From contig DATDGR010000179.1 in the NCBI GenBank assembly GCA_036521995.1, positions 1-64,000 of the forward strand: 64,000 nt of DNA, given 5' to 3'. Of the stretch, positions 1 through 8,471 are shown piece by piece. Numbering within the stretch: the first letter of the stretch is position 1; the number at the start of each line of letters is the position of its first letter. Under the pieces are notes generated by a model, which worked only from the letters and a program-made list of their open reading frames with translations, made no database searches and was not told the origin of the DNA. The position numbers and the translations under genes were made by a program. The DNA comes from Gp13-AA77 sp036521995 (lineage in GTDB: Bacteria > Acidobacteriota > Terriglobia > UBA7540).

Positions 1-798
1 ATCGGATTCGGTTACCCCTTCCTTTTCCTGCTCGGGTTCCGTCCTCCCAAGTGGGCCTGGATCGCGCTCGCCGTCATCTTAGGTGGCTACTGGCTGGCTT
101 GGGCGCTCTATCCCTTGCCGGGCGCCGGATTCGACTGGCAGACGCTGGGCGTCTCAGCGGCCTGGAACGCGCAGCACAATTTCACCGGTTTCGCAGCGCA
201 CTGGAACAAGAACTACAACCTTGGCAACCGCTTTGACCAGTGGTTCCTGAACCTGTTTCCTCGGGAGCATCCGTTTGTCTACAACGATGGCGGCTATCTA
301 ACGCTCAGCTTTATTCCCACGCTCGGCACCATGATCCTGGGGTTGATCGCCGGCCGCTGGCTGCGCGCCGCCGCGCCCCGAATCCCACTCAAGCGGCTGC
401 TGGTGGCTGGCGTGATCGGGGTGGCGGCCGGGCTGCTGCTCCACTACACGCAGATCTGCCCGGTGGTGAAGCGCATCTGGACACCCAGTTGGACGCTGTT
501 CAGCGGCGGTTTGTGCTTCCTGTTCCTGGCCGCTTTCAGTTGGGTGATTGATGTCAAGCGGCGTCGCGGCTGGGCCTTCCCCTTGGTCGTGATCGGCATG
601 AATTCCATCGCGGCCTACTGCATGGCCCATCTGTTCGAGAATTTCATCGTCAGCTCGTTCCGCATCAACCTGGGACCGCACTTCTTCGCCTTCCTGGGCG
701 CCGGACTCGAACCGCTGATGCGCGGCGCCGCGGTGTTGCTGTGCTTCTGGCTGCTCCTGTTCTGGATGTATCGGCGAAAAATCTTCCTCAAGATTTGA
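1..798 (+). CDS. Membrane acyltransferase, NagX/DUF5009-like, 3' part
   Basis: The frame is open from the first base, so the N-terminus lies outside the window; 265 residues are visible. They form several hydrophobic helices joined by short basic loops. The stretches FIPTLGTMILGLIAG, IWTPSWTLFSGG and PLVVIGMNSIAAYCM are typical of the C-terminal half of the heparan-alpha-glucosaminide N-acetyltransferase-like (COG4299/NagX, DUF5009) family of inner-membrane proteins. Family members are thought to move acyl groups across the membrane onto sugars; the substrate here cannot be told. The family call is fairly secure, the reaction is inference. No operon partner is evident: the next gene starts 86 bp downstream and is unrelated. 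Confidence 0.8.
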   Translation: MGFGYPFLFLLGFRPPKWAWIALAVILGGYWLAWALYPLPGAGFDWQTLGVSAAWNAQHNFTGFAAHWNKNYNLGNRFDQWFLNLFPREHPFVYNDGGYLTLSFIPTLGTMILGLIAGRWLRAAAPRIPLKRLLVAGVIGVAAGLLLHYTQICPVVKRIWTPSWTLFSGGLCFLFLAAFSWVIDVKRRRGWAFPLVVIGMNSIAAYCMAHLFENFIVSSFRINLGPHFFAFLGAGLEPLMRGAAVLLCFWLLLFWMYRRKIFLKI

Positions 799-884
799 CT
801 TTTCCTGAGAGGCCAGCTCAACGGAGACTTCGTCGACGCAATTCCTTCGTTTCTTGCAGTTCGTTAGAAAGAGAGCGCTCGTCA

Positions 885-1550
885 ATGAACCGTCGCAGAG
901 TGCCGCCCTTTCCGACGCTGCTTCCGCCGGTCGTCTTGATTGTCTTGTTCTCCGCGCTGTCCCCGGTTCTAGGTCAGGAAGAGGCGTCCAGCCACAGCGG
1001 GCCGACCGTGACCCTTGGAATCGAAATCAACCTCCCCTCAGGAGGAGCCTGGCCCGTGGCGGCCGGCGCCGATCATGCCGTTTTCTACATCCCTGCCGTG
1101 GGCAAAGGCGAGATTCTGGGGGTCATCGCAGTTTCCCAGGGACGCTTTGCGGGTGTTCGCATCACACCCAGCAGGGGCGAGCATTCAGTCAAAATCGACG
1201 TGTCCGCCCTGGTGACAGCCGAGAAGAAGCTGTCCGAAGCAACCTGCGCCGAAATACGGTCGTGGCGAAGCGAAGACGGAGGTTCTTACGAGGGAAAGAA
1301 GGATGAATCCCTTTTGCTCTCGGGCTTGGCCCATCTTGGTCTTCCGGTTTTCAAGGTGAAAGTTGTCGGGGTCCACGGACCGCCGCCGGGCGGCTTTCGC
1401 CACCCCTACGCTGGCTTTTCCGCCTACTGTAGCTGCGAGTCGACGCGAGATGCACTCAACGATTTCTTGAGCATTCTCGGATATCCTGACGCTGGAAAAT
1501 GCACGGAGATCGGCGAATGCGCTCAGTGCTGCAGGATCCTAACCCCGTGA
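885..1550 (+). CDS. Secreted Cys-rich hypothetical protein
   Basis: 221 residues from ATG 885. This start is preferred because MNRRR followed by a hydrophobic run ending in SPVLGQ makes a good Sec signal peptide; the open frame itself extends up to 741. The mature part has a charged beta-rich-looking middle (residues about 30-170) and a C-terminal tail with six clustered cysteines (YCSCES, GKC, GEC, QCC), suggesting disulfides or metal binding outside the cytoplasm. I do not recognise a family. A weak AGAAAGAG sequence precedes the start. Confidence 0.6.
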   Translation: MNRRRVPPFPTLLPPVVLIVLFSALSPVLGQEEASSHSGPTVTLGIEINLPSGGAWPVAAGADHAVFYIPAVGKGEILGVIAVSQGRFAGVRITPSRGEHSVKIDVSALVTAEKKLSEATCAEIRSWRSEDGGSYEGKKDESLLLSGLAHLGLPVFKVKVVGVHGPPPGGFRHPYAGFSAYCSCESTRDALNDFLSILGYPDAGKCTEIGECAQCCRILTP

Positions 1551-1610
1551 GATTGGAGCCTCAAATCGGGTAACATGGGATTCGGCCCACTACTCAGTCC
1601 GAGCCTAGTG

Positions 1611-1639
1611 TTGACAAGGCTGGAGACCATATTTAAAGT
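1611..1639 (+). promoter_or_regulatory. Possible sigma70 promoter upstream of repeat array A
   Basis: A perfect -35 TTGACA lies at 1611-1616. Seventeen bases downstream is TAAAGT (1634-1639), a poor -10; TATTTA with a shorter spacer is the alternative. It is listed mainly because the three other arrays of the same repeat family also have a TTGACA promoter a similar distance upstream. No convincing gene follows before 2309. Confidence 0.3.
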
Positions 1640-1902
1640 TGGATTTATGTTAACTCGGTACACCGACGTGCTCAGGCGCTGTCCATATGGCCCTTTGTGA
1701 ATCCGTCCATGACCGGCCCGCCCAACCTCCCCCCGGGGAGCTCGATCGCCGGACCGTCTTCGCCGCAACTTCAGTCCGGTTGCGAGCCAAATTAATCCTA
1801 TGATATTTATTTTCAATGTTTTGCGGTAGAAAGCGCCAGCTTTTCGGAGCAGGCCTCTCGGGCCAGTCAGAGGCCACTCCCAGGGGGGCCCCCACTAAAT
1901 CG

Positions 1903-2080
1903 AAAAAACGAGCCTGAGAAGTTGTTTAGAATCAACGCAAGTTAGAAAAAACGAACCTAGAACGAACCCAAACGAACCCGAGAAACAACCCAATTTGCAA
2001 GATTGGTATCCAGTAAGTCCTTTAGAATTGGAAAGAGAGTTGCAGCTCGGAAAAAACGAACCCAAAACGAACCCAAGGGC
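1903..2080 (+). repeat. Dispersed ACGAACC repeat, array A
   Basis: Noncoding array with ACGARCC heptamers at 1908 (ACGAGCC variant), 1951, 1962, 1972, 2056 and 2067. The intervals are 43, 11, 10, 84 and 11 bp, close to whole multiples of 10.5 bp. Two copies of a second core are present: TTTAGAATC at 1925 (inside GTTGTTTAGAATCAAC, an imperfect palindrome) and TTTAGAATT at 2021. Bases 1903-1981 align without gaps to 27774-27852 in array C. A G6C5 run (1883-1893) and an A-rich stretch come just before. I see no gene elsewhere in 1551-2308. Confidence 0.85.
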
Positions 2081-2308
2081 AGCGAAGTCTCAAGATGCCC
2101 ACCCAAGATCCGGAGGAGCTGTTGCCTCGGTGTGGAAACGGCGCGCCCGAGGCTCGCCTTCAGCAGCCTCAAGCTCGGCGAGGGAAGATGGAGAATCGCT
2201 GCGCGTCTGGCCAGAGTCTCCAGCAACGGGGTCCGGTCGTGAGGCAACCGCACGCTTGGTGCAAGCTTCGAATGCAAGTATCTCGCAGCCGCAAGCGGAG
2301 GTGCGACG

Positions 2309-3766
2309 ATGAGACCGCTTCATCGCTTCGGAGTGGTTGTTTCCCTGTCTTATCTATGTGCAGGAGTGGGCTTGGCTCAAGACCAGACGCCTAGCCCGGC
2401 GGTGTCCCCGTTTGAGGTTCCGGTAGCACCTCCGGACAAACCCGCAAGCCCACAAATGATCCCGCTAACGGTCCAGACCGGGGTTCCTCTGGATGTCGTC
2501 CTCGAAAAGCAACTGAAGATCAGCAAGCAGGCGGGCGCATCGGTGCAGGGACGCGTGGTTGAGCCTATTTACGTCTTCGACCACCTCGTGATTCCCGCCG
2601 GCAGCGAGCTTCTGGGGCACGTGGCTCAGGTCGACACCCTTTCGCGCAAGCAGCGGGCCTTGCACATTGCCAATGGCGACTTCACGCCGCTTCGCAAGGT
2701 CCATGTGGATTTCGACACCTTGGTGCTCAAAGACGGCAAGCGGGTTCCGGTACACACCGTGGTTTACCAAGGGGCCCTCGAAACCGTGCACCTGTCGGCG
2801 GATGACCAGGGCAAGAAGAAGGGCCGGGTGAGCCAGGTGGCGTCGCAGGCCGAGCAAGAGGTCAAGAATCGCGAGCACCAGGCGGTGCAAGAGGTGAAGG
2901 CTCCGGGAAAGTCGCAGCGCGTGAAGGCATGGATCGTGGGAGAGCTGCCCTACCACCGGCAATCGCTGCCCGCCGGCACGCACTTCACGGCGGAGCTGAA
3001 GGCGCCGGTGGAATTGGGCACCGAAGAGCCCCCCAAAGAGCTGCCCGAGCTCGGGGCCAAGATCCCGGCGGGCACTGACGTGCACGTCCGCCTGCTCACG
3101 GCTCTGAGCTCGGCGACTAACCATCGGGGCTCGCCGGTTCAGGCCGTCATCTCGGAGCCTGTTCTTTCCTCGGACCATCACCTGATCCTGCCGGAAGGCA
3201 CCCGCCTGGAAGGTACCGTGACCCAGGCCGTGCCTGCTCGCCGCCTGGGCCGCAACGGGCAGCTCCGGTTCACGTTCCGGCAGATTGACCTGGCCCAAGG
3301 AGCGCCCCAGAAGGTGGAGGCGAGCCTGGAAGGCGTCGACGCCGCTACCAGCGCTCACATGAAGCTGGACTCCGAGGGCGGCGCGCACGCCGTCACTCCC
3401 AAGACGAAGTACATCGCGCCCGCCATCGACGTGGTTCTGGCGGTGGGTTCTCTCGACGGCCTCGATCCTCACAACCACAAGCGCATCGAAGAAGGCCTAG
3501 GACCGCAAGGGCCTGACACCGCCGGAGGAGCCGTGAGAGGCGGCGCCGGCTTCGGTTTGGTGGGCAGTGTGATCGGCCTGCTGGCCCATTACCGCCCGGT
3601 CAGCGCGGGCTTCGCTTTCTACGGAGCCGGCTTGTCTGTCTACACCCACGTGGTGGCCCGTGGCAACGACGTGGTTTTCGCCAGGAACACGCCCATGGAC
3701 ATTCGATTTGGCACCCACGCGGGCCCAGGATCGCCGGGCACCGGCCTGTCACACCCTTCCCCTTAG
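2309..3766 (+). CDS. Exported protein with two homologous halves, unknown function
   Basis: 485 residues. ATG 2309 is supported by GGAGGTG 6 bases upstream and by a signal peptide (residues 1-23, ending GLAQ). After a Pro-rich linker, two related domains follow, roughly 45-155 and 240-345. Each reads as a small beta domain: a start with P-x-G-x-x-(L/V)-x-V, then a VQG/VQAV strand, a D-H-L-(V/I)-(I/L)-P segment, G-x-V-x-Q and a closing (V/I)-D-(L/F) segment. The two are joined by a charged, coiled-coil-like stretch rich in K, Q and E. A Gly/Ala-rich hydrophobic segment lies near residues 410-450. It vaguely recalls VirB10/TrbI-type beta domains, but I would not assign that. Probably periplasmic or envelope-associated. 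Confidence 0.75.
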   Translation: MRPLHRFGVVVSLSYLCAGVGLAQDQTPSPAVSPFEVPVAPPDKPASPQMIPLTVQTGVPLDVVLEKQLKISKQAGASVQGRVVEPIYVFDHLVIPAGSELLGHVAQVDTLSRKQRALHIANGDFTPLRKVHVDFDTLVLKDGKRVPVHTVVYQGALETVHLSADDQGKKKGRVSQVASQAEQEVKNREHQAVQEVKAPGKSQRVKAWIVGELPYHRQSLPAGTHFTAELKAPVELGTEEPPKELPELGAKIPAGTDVHVRLLTALSSATNHRGSPVQAVISEPVLSSDHHLILPEGTRLEGTVTQAVPARRLGRNGQLRFTFRQIDLAQGAPQKVEASLEGVDAATSAHMKLDSEGGAHAVTPKTKYIAPAIDVVLAVGSLDGLDPHNHKRIEEGLGPQGPDTAGGAVRGGAGFGLVGSVIGLLAHYRPVSAGFAFYGAGLSVYTHVVARGNDVVFARNTPMDIRFGTHAGPGSPGTGLSHPSP

Positions 3767-4388
3767 CCGAGCCTCCCCGCCAACGAAACCTTGTTGGGCC
3801 GACGCACGGGCCTGACCTGTTGGCGTATACTATTTGTTAATATGATGTTTAGAACACTCGTGCTCGCGGGTCTTGGACTCCCGGGCCTTTCCAGATTTAA
3901 CTTGACAATAAGAGCCAATTAATCCAGTGTTAGTTTCGGGATTGGGCCTTCCAGACAGTCTCCCAGGTGGTCTGAGCTCAGTCAGGTTATCTGTAATCGC
4001 GCCCTAGAGAGAGGTTGCCGCGTTCACCCAAACCCGGCGTGTCATAGGTTGACCATTCGCTCCTCAACACCTCATCCCGGCAGCGCCTTAACGAGGCGGC
4101 CCGTAGCGTCTGCTCGGAGGCTGGAGTGCCAGATTGCGTCTAGGAAACGAGCGGGCGATGGTACCGCGGATGAGTCTTGTTTCAAGCCTTGAGACTGCTC
4201 TCAGGGCTCGCACCTCCGACGTTAGCCCCGGGGCGGAAGCGGGGCAGGCCAGAGCGGCGACGTTGTGGCCTGCCCAGAGCCGTCTGAACTGCGAAGTCTG
4301 CCAGCCTGCCTGAAACACCGTCAGGCCGGACCGAATCGAGCAAAGATAACTGGGCGAACCGCAGGTTCGCCTTACCTGGAGGAATGAA
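3767..4388 (+). other. Intergenic stretch, leader of the RRM gene
   Basis: No gene is supported in these 620 bp: the open frames are short, lack ribosome sites and look like no family. The stretch is locally AT-rich around 3828-3950 (TATACT at 3828, TTGACA at 3903), so it could hold the promoter of the RNA-binding protein gene, but I cannot pair the boxes convincingly. The 3' end carries a strong hairpin, listed separately. Confidence 0.5.
4353..4371 (+). promoter_or_regulatory. Hairpin in the 5' leader of the RRM gene
   Basis: GGCGAACC (4353-4360), loop GCA, GGTTCGCC (4364-4371): a perfect 8-bp stem with a three-base loop. It ends six bases before the GGAGG ribosome site (4378-4382) of the RNA-binding protein gene. 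Its place suggests translational control, perhaps autogenous or temperature-dependent as for other cold-induced RRM proteins; that role is inference. There is no T-run, so it is not a terminator. Confidence 0.6.
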
Positions 4389-4742
4389 ATGGCTAAGCTT
4401 TATGTAGGGAATCTTCCCCACAGCACCACCGACAGCGCCTTGGCAGACTTTGTGACGAACGCAGGCTTTAGCGTGGCCTCAGCAGTGGTCATCCGCGACA
4501 AGATGACCGGCGATCCCCGCGGATTCGGCTTCGTGGAACTGGCTCCTGGCGAGGACGTGCAGAGGGCTATCAATGGCCTGAATGGTCAAAGTCTCGAAGG
4601 CCGCACCTTGACGGTCAATGAGGCCCGCCCCATGCGCACGGGCTTCTCCGGTGGGCGGGGTGGAAGCGGTGGTGGCGGTGGCGGCGGCAGAGGGCGGGGC
4701 GGGAGTGGCGGCGGAGGATACGGACGCCGGCGCGACTACTGA
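4389..4742 (+). CDS. Glycine-rich RRM RNA-binding protein
   Basis: 117 residues: one RNA-recognition motif (about 1-80) followed by a Gly/Arg tail (about 85-117, GGRGGSGGGGGG and GRGRGG). RNP2 is LYVGNL (4-9) and RNP1 is RGFGFVEL (44-51), with the aromatic residues that stack on RNA. Bacterial proteins of this shape (the cyanobacterial Rbp group) bind single-stranded RNA and are often cold-induced; here it probably acts as an RNA chaperone in the cytoplasm. The start has GGAGG 6 bases upstream and a hairpin just before it. It stands alone, followed after 44 bp by a convergent gene. Confidence 0.95.
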   Translation: MAKLYVGNLPHSTTDSALADFVTNAGFSVASAVVIRDKMTGDPRGFGFVELAPGEDVQRAINGLNGQSLEGRTLTVNEARPMRTGFSGGRGGSGGGGGGGRGRGGSGGGGYGRRRDY

Positions 4743-4786
4743 TCGGGCGGCCCACGCGGCTGCGCCCCCGGGTCGAACAGGTACGG

Positions 4787-7645
4787 CTAGAAGTGAAACC
4801 CCAACTCAGCGGTAAACGTACGCGGCGTGACGTAGTGCGTGCCGCTGAACGTGGAAATGAAATTGTAGAGCGCCGTCTTATTCGTCAGATTGATGGCCGA
4901 AAAGCGGAGACTCCACTTACGCTTGTCCCCGTTGAAGAGGTTGTCATCGCCCACGGCGAGGTCGAAGAGGTTGCGCGGTGCGATGCGGGGAGGGTTGTGA
5001 TCATCGTTTTCAGTGCCCGGCGCCGGAACGCTCACATATTTGGAATTGTACTCATTCCCCGGGCACACGCCGTATCCGAGCGATGAGCTGATCCCGACCG
5101 TCGGATTCGCAAACACGCCGTTGCAGGAGAGTCCAGCCTGGAACTGTTGATCCGGTGTGATAATCGACGCATCCACAATAGAGTCGGTCCCTAACGGCCC
5201 ATTGGCACAATTGCCGCCGGCGCACGGTATGGGACCCGCCACCAGACCGCTATCGTAGCGCCAGTTGAAACCAAACCAGGGACCGCGCTTCCATGGCTGA
5301 TACTGTAGGTGGGTCGTCTGGTTAAACCTCTCGTCGTGGTCGATGCGGAACACTTCGCATCCCGTGGACGGCGAGCAGGACGGCGTGGCGCCGATGCCGG
5401 CGACCTGCGGCTCGAAGAAGCGCGCCGCCACGCTGGACATCACTACAAACGCCGTCAGGCCATGGAAGTTCGGAACGCTGGCGCGAAGAGCATATCCGGG
5501 GATTTTCGATTTGTCCCACTCGACCGGAAAGGTAATCGGCGAGTCGCCCAGCACGCTGAAGTCGAAGCCCCTTTGCGTGTATTTCCAGATGTATTCGCCG
5601 TCCACCACCAAGTACTTTCCAAAGGCCTGTTGGAGACCGGCGTGGAATTCATTGCGCGTCCCGGGACTCAGTGGCGTGTTGCTGACGCAAGGACTGATGG
5701 TAGACGCCGTGAGCGCGTTGATCACGGGGTAGGTACATCCCACGCTCGAAAGGATCAGGTTCTCGTTGAACGGCGTTTCCATCGTGTGGGCATACGAAAC
5801 TCGCAATATGGTGTTGGTTTTTTTGACGTTGTAAGCCGCGCCCACGCGGGGCTCTATTGAACGCGCGATGGAGATGCCATTGTACAAGTCGCCGCGCAGC
5901 CCAAGGTTGAAGTTCCAGTTGTTCTTGGTAATTGAGTCTTGGGCGAATAGGGCCAGTTCCTTGATATCGCTGTGGGCGTCGAACGCGTAGAGGCCGCTGG
6001 TCGCAGTCGGGCAACTGTCGGAGGCCGGCAGGGGCGCCGTTCGGGTCAAGTCATAGCAGGCCAGGAGAGGGTTAAAGCTTGGATTTACCTGCAGGGGCGC
6101 CCCACAATTCGCCGGATTGGTCAGCAGCGGGTTTGTGTTCGGACTCCCGTCAGCATTCAAGCAAACCGCGTTGGCCGTCGGATCGACGATCCCGAAGCTG
6201 TCGTCCTCGGTCAGGAATGTCTGCATGTAATTGACACCCACCTTCAGGTTGTGGATGCCCTTCACGTAAGAGACATCCGCCCGGCCGCCGATATTCGTCA
6301 GTCTGCGATTCTGCCCGATCGTTTGGAGCTGAAGATCGGGTATGAGGTCAGCGAAGGGGTCGCCGCTCGGGTAGTAGCTGTATTGATCCCGCCGCACCCA
6401 GCCGCCGAACGTGAACACCGTGTTGGCATTAAGCAGGCGCGTCCAGGTTGGGGCAATGTTAAACGTCTTGATCTGCGAACGCTGATCGGAGGGGCCTACC
6501 GGCAGGCCGTTCGGGCCCAGGCCTCCGTTGCTGACCACAAGCCCGGACCATGCCGTCGCGTCCTGGGCGTCGTAGGAATTCGGCGTCTGGAACCAGGACC
6601 GAGTAAACTGGAAGTTCACGTTAACCGTGTCGGCCTGGGAGGGCTTGAAGTCGAAGCGGTCGAACAGGTTCTCTTCATTGCCCTTGTCGTGCATGACGTT
6701 CAATTCCGGGCCATCGAGAAAGCGGCTGGTATTCAACCCATTGGCGGAAATGAAGTTGCCCCACATCTGTCCGCCGTAACCCAGGTCGAATCCCCCGTTC
6801 GAGGTCCCAAAGGTCCCGTAAGAACCCGTCACATCGCCGTGCGGCTGCGTCTCCCCGAGGCCTGAACGCGTGGTCGCTACGATCACCACGCTCGTCTTGC
6901 CCCCGTATTCCGCCGGAGGAGCACCGTCGATCACCTCCATCGACTGAACGGCGTCGACTGGGAGCTGATTCGAGAAGACTTTACTCTGCTGATCGGTGAT
7001 CGGCTGGCCATCGATCGAGAATGAGTTTGACGCGTGATCTCCAAGCCCATGAAACAGGCCATTCGAATCGGCCGCAATCCCCGGCGAGGCCAGGGTGACC
7101 AGGGAGCTAAGAGACGAGGACTGGCTTTCGAGGGGAAGTTTGTCAAACAGAGCCCGGTCTACATCGGTATGCGCGGTAGGATCAAGCTCGATCAGATCTC
7201 CCGCTTCGGTTGTGACCGTCACCGTGGTCTTGCCGCCGGACAATTCCATGGCGATCTTCAAGCTGATGGGAACCGCTGAGCTGACATCAACGTCGTGCAC
7301 GTGCTGCGCAAATCCGGTCGCGCTGACAGTCAGATGATACGGATTAAAAGGCACGTTCGTGATACTGAAGACGCCCGAACTGTCGGTTGTAGCGGTGCGT
7401 GTAAAGCCGCTCACAGGATTGTAGATGGTGACAGTTGCGCCTGCGATCACGGCACCGGAAGGGTCGGTTACCGTGCCGTTAACCGCGCTGGCACTCCCGA
7501 GGGTCTGCCCGGCTGCAACCGTAGGCAGGGCCATTGCGCAGAAGCACACAGCTTGGGTTAACCATAACAGTCGGCGCCGTCGGACTCCGGTAAGAGGGCC
7601 CGGGCAGCGCCAGGGCGCTGACCGTCCGTACGTGAGTGGGTGCAT
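4787..7645 (-). CDS. TonB-dependent outer-membrane receptor with carboxypeptidase-regulatory-like domain
   Basis: 952 residues. The start is supported by AAGGAG 8 bases upstream. A signal peptide ends near TVAAGQT (residue 47). A carboxypeptidase-regulatory-like fold follows (about 55-135, VNGTVTDPSGAVIAGATV), then a plug region containing NSFSIDGQPI (about 150-280), then a long beta-barrel ending in Phe (AELGFHF), as usual for BAM-inserted proteins. It should import a siderophore-, metal- or sugar-sized ligand using TonB energy; the ligand is not visible. The gene upstream on the same strand (7787-8200) encodes a small DUF2946-like protein. That pairing is known from copper-linked receptors, so metal uptake is a guess worth testing. 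Confidence 0.93.
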   Translation of the reverse strand: MHPLTYGRSAPWRCPGPLTGVRRRRLLWLTQAVCFCAMALPTVAAGQTLGSASAVNGTVTDPSGAVIAGATVTIYNPVSGFTRTATTDSSGVFSITNVPFNPYHLTVSATGFAQHVHDVDVSSAVPISLKIAMELSGGKTTVTVTTEAGDLIELDPTAHTDVDRALFDKLPLESQSSSLSSLVTLASPGIAADSNGLFHGLGDHASNSFSIDGQPITDQQSKVFSNQLPVDAVQSMEVIDGAPPAEYGGKTSVVIVATTRSGLGETQPHGDVTGSYGTFGTSNGGFDLGYGGQMWGNFISANGLNTSRFLDGPELNVMHDKGNEENLFDRFDFKPSQADTVNVNFQFTRSWFQTPNSYDAQDATAWSGLVVSNGGLGPNGLPVGPSDQRSQIKTFNIAPTWTRLLNANTVFTFGGWVRRDQYSYYPSGDPFADLIPDLQLQTIGQNRRLTNIGGRADVSYVKGIHNLKVGVNYMQTFLTEDDSFGIVDPTANAVCLNADGSPNTNPLLTNPANCGAPLQVNPSFNPLLACYDLTRTAPLPASDSCPTATSGLYAFDAHSDIKELALFAQDSITKNNWNFNLGLRGDLYNGISIARSIEPRVGAAYNVKKTNTILRVSYAHTMETPFNENLILSSVGCTYPVINALTASTISPCVSNTPLSPGTRNEFHAGLQQAFGKYLVVDGEYIWKYTQRGFDFSVLGDSPITFPVEWDKSKIPGYALRASVPNFHGLTAFVVMSSVAARFFEPQVAGIGATPSCSPSTGCEVFRIDHDERFNQTTHLQYQPWKRGPWFGFNWRYDSGLVAGPIPCAGGNCANGPLGTDSIVDASIITPDQQFQAGLSCNGVFANPTVGISSSLGYGVCPGNEYNSKYVSVPAPGTENDDHNPPRIAPRNLFDLAVGDDNLFNGDKRKWSLRFSAINLTNKTALYNFISTFSGTHYVTPRTFTAELGFHF

Positions 7646-7786
7646 GTAGGTCTCCTTTTGTTCTATAAAGGCGAGGGTCGCTGCGCCGCGATTTCATCGG
7701 CACTGAAAATGTAGGTCAAGCCGCGGGACCTGCCAGCGACTCGATGGAGCCCATCGGAGCGAAGACTCGTGGGCCTAGACCAGTTT

Positions 7787-8200
7787 TCAGCAGCTTGCCA
7801 AAAAGGAGAGAGGGGGATCCCGTCCCGCCAGACGCACGTGCGAGGTTACGAGCGGTTTAGCGGTGGATAGGGGCGCAACTCGAGCGCTGGAGAAACTCTC
7901 GACGGAGAGAAAAGCAGTCGCCGGCGGAGTCGCAGTGTGGTGCCGGACAAGTTGGCAGACGGGGCAGGAATGCCCATCATCAACCGGTGTTCCCTGGCGG
8001 TTCGGCCCCCCTGTGATCGTCGAGGACTGTGGTCCCGGGGCAGAAACATCAGGGTGGTAATGAAAGCTCGCCAGACAGAAAAGCTGAAATTGGGCGAGGA
8101 GGACAGCTACGGTTAGAAGCCGACGTGCGCCGGATACACGGCTGCCGTGCCTGCGCGTCTTCGCGCATCCCAACTTCCGGCCCGTGAAAAACCTCTTCAC
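7787..8200 (-). CDS. Small DUF2946-like membrane protein with CPVC motif
   Basis: 137 residues, beginning with GTG. A basic N-terminus is followed by one hydrophobic segment (28-46), then HYHP (47-50) and a CPVCQLV motif (79-85). Small proteins with one N-terminal hydrophobic segment and a Cys-x-x-Cys after a His cluster are typical of the DUF2946 group found beside TonB receptors and copper genes. It lies 141 bp upstream of the receptor on the same strand. TATCCT lies 11 bases before the GTG and no clear ribosome site is visible, so the message may be nearly leaderless. The family call is moderate; the metal role is inference. The 271 bp between this gene and 8472 hold nothing I recognise. 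Confidence 0.6.
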   Translation of the reverse strand: MKRFFTGRKLGCAKTRRHGSRVSGARRLLTVAVLLAQFQLFCLASFHYHPDVSAPGPQSSTITGGPNRQGTPVDDGHSCPVCQLVRHHTATPPATAFLSVESFSSARVAPLSTAKPLVTSHVRLAGRDPPLSFLASC

Positions 8201-8471
8201 CGTAGTCCTAGGATAACACCAAAGTCACAGCCTGGCGACTCGCTCCCTTTGACGCTGCTGCCCTGTGAAGGGTTGTCGCACAGCGCTCGGATGAAACGCC
8301 AGCCTTTACCTCCGAGACTCCTGCTGCAGGACCAAGAAGAGCCGGCTGCCAGACTTACCGGGCAATACGACGAGGTCTGAGGGGGCGGTGCATGGCACCT
8401 TGCCGGATGAGAGCGTCAGGATCAGGTCGAAGGAGTCAGGGCACGTGGACTAGCCGAATGCCGATCGGACC

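Noticed and set aside
1903..2080. CRISPR-like array in the ACGAACC regions
   Set aside because: The repeated unit is only 7-11 bp, spacers are irregular in size, and no cas gene is present.
1903..2080. tRNA T-arm remnants, since the complement of the heptamer reads GGTTCGT
   Set aside because: No T-stem, acceptor or anticodon arm can be built around any copy.
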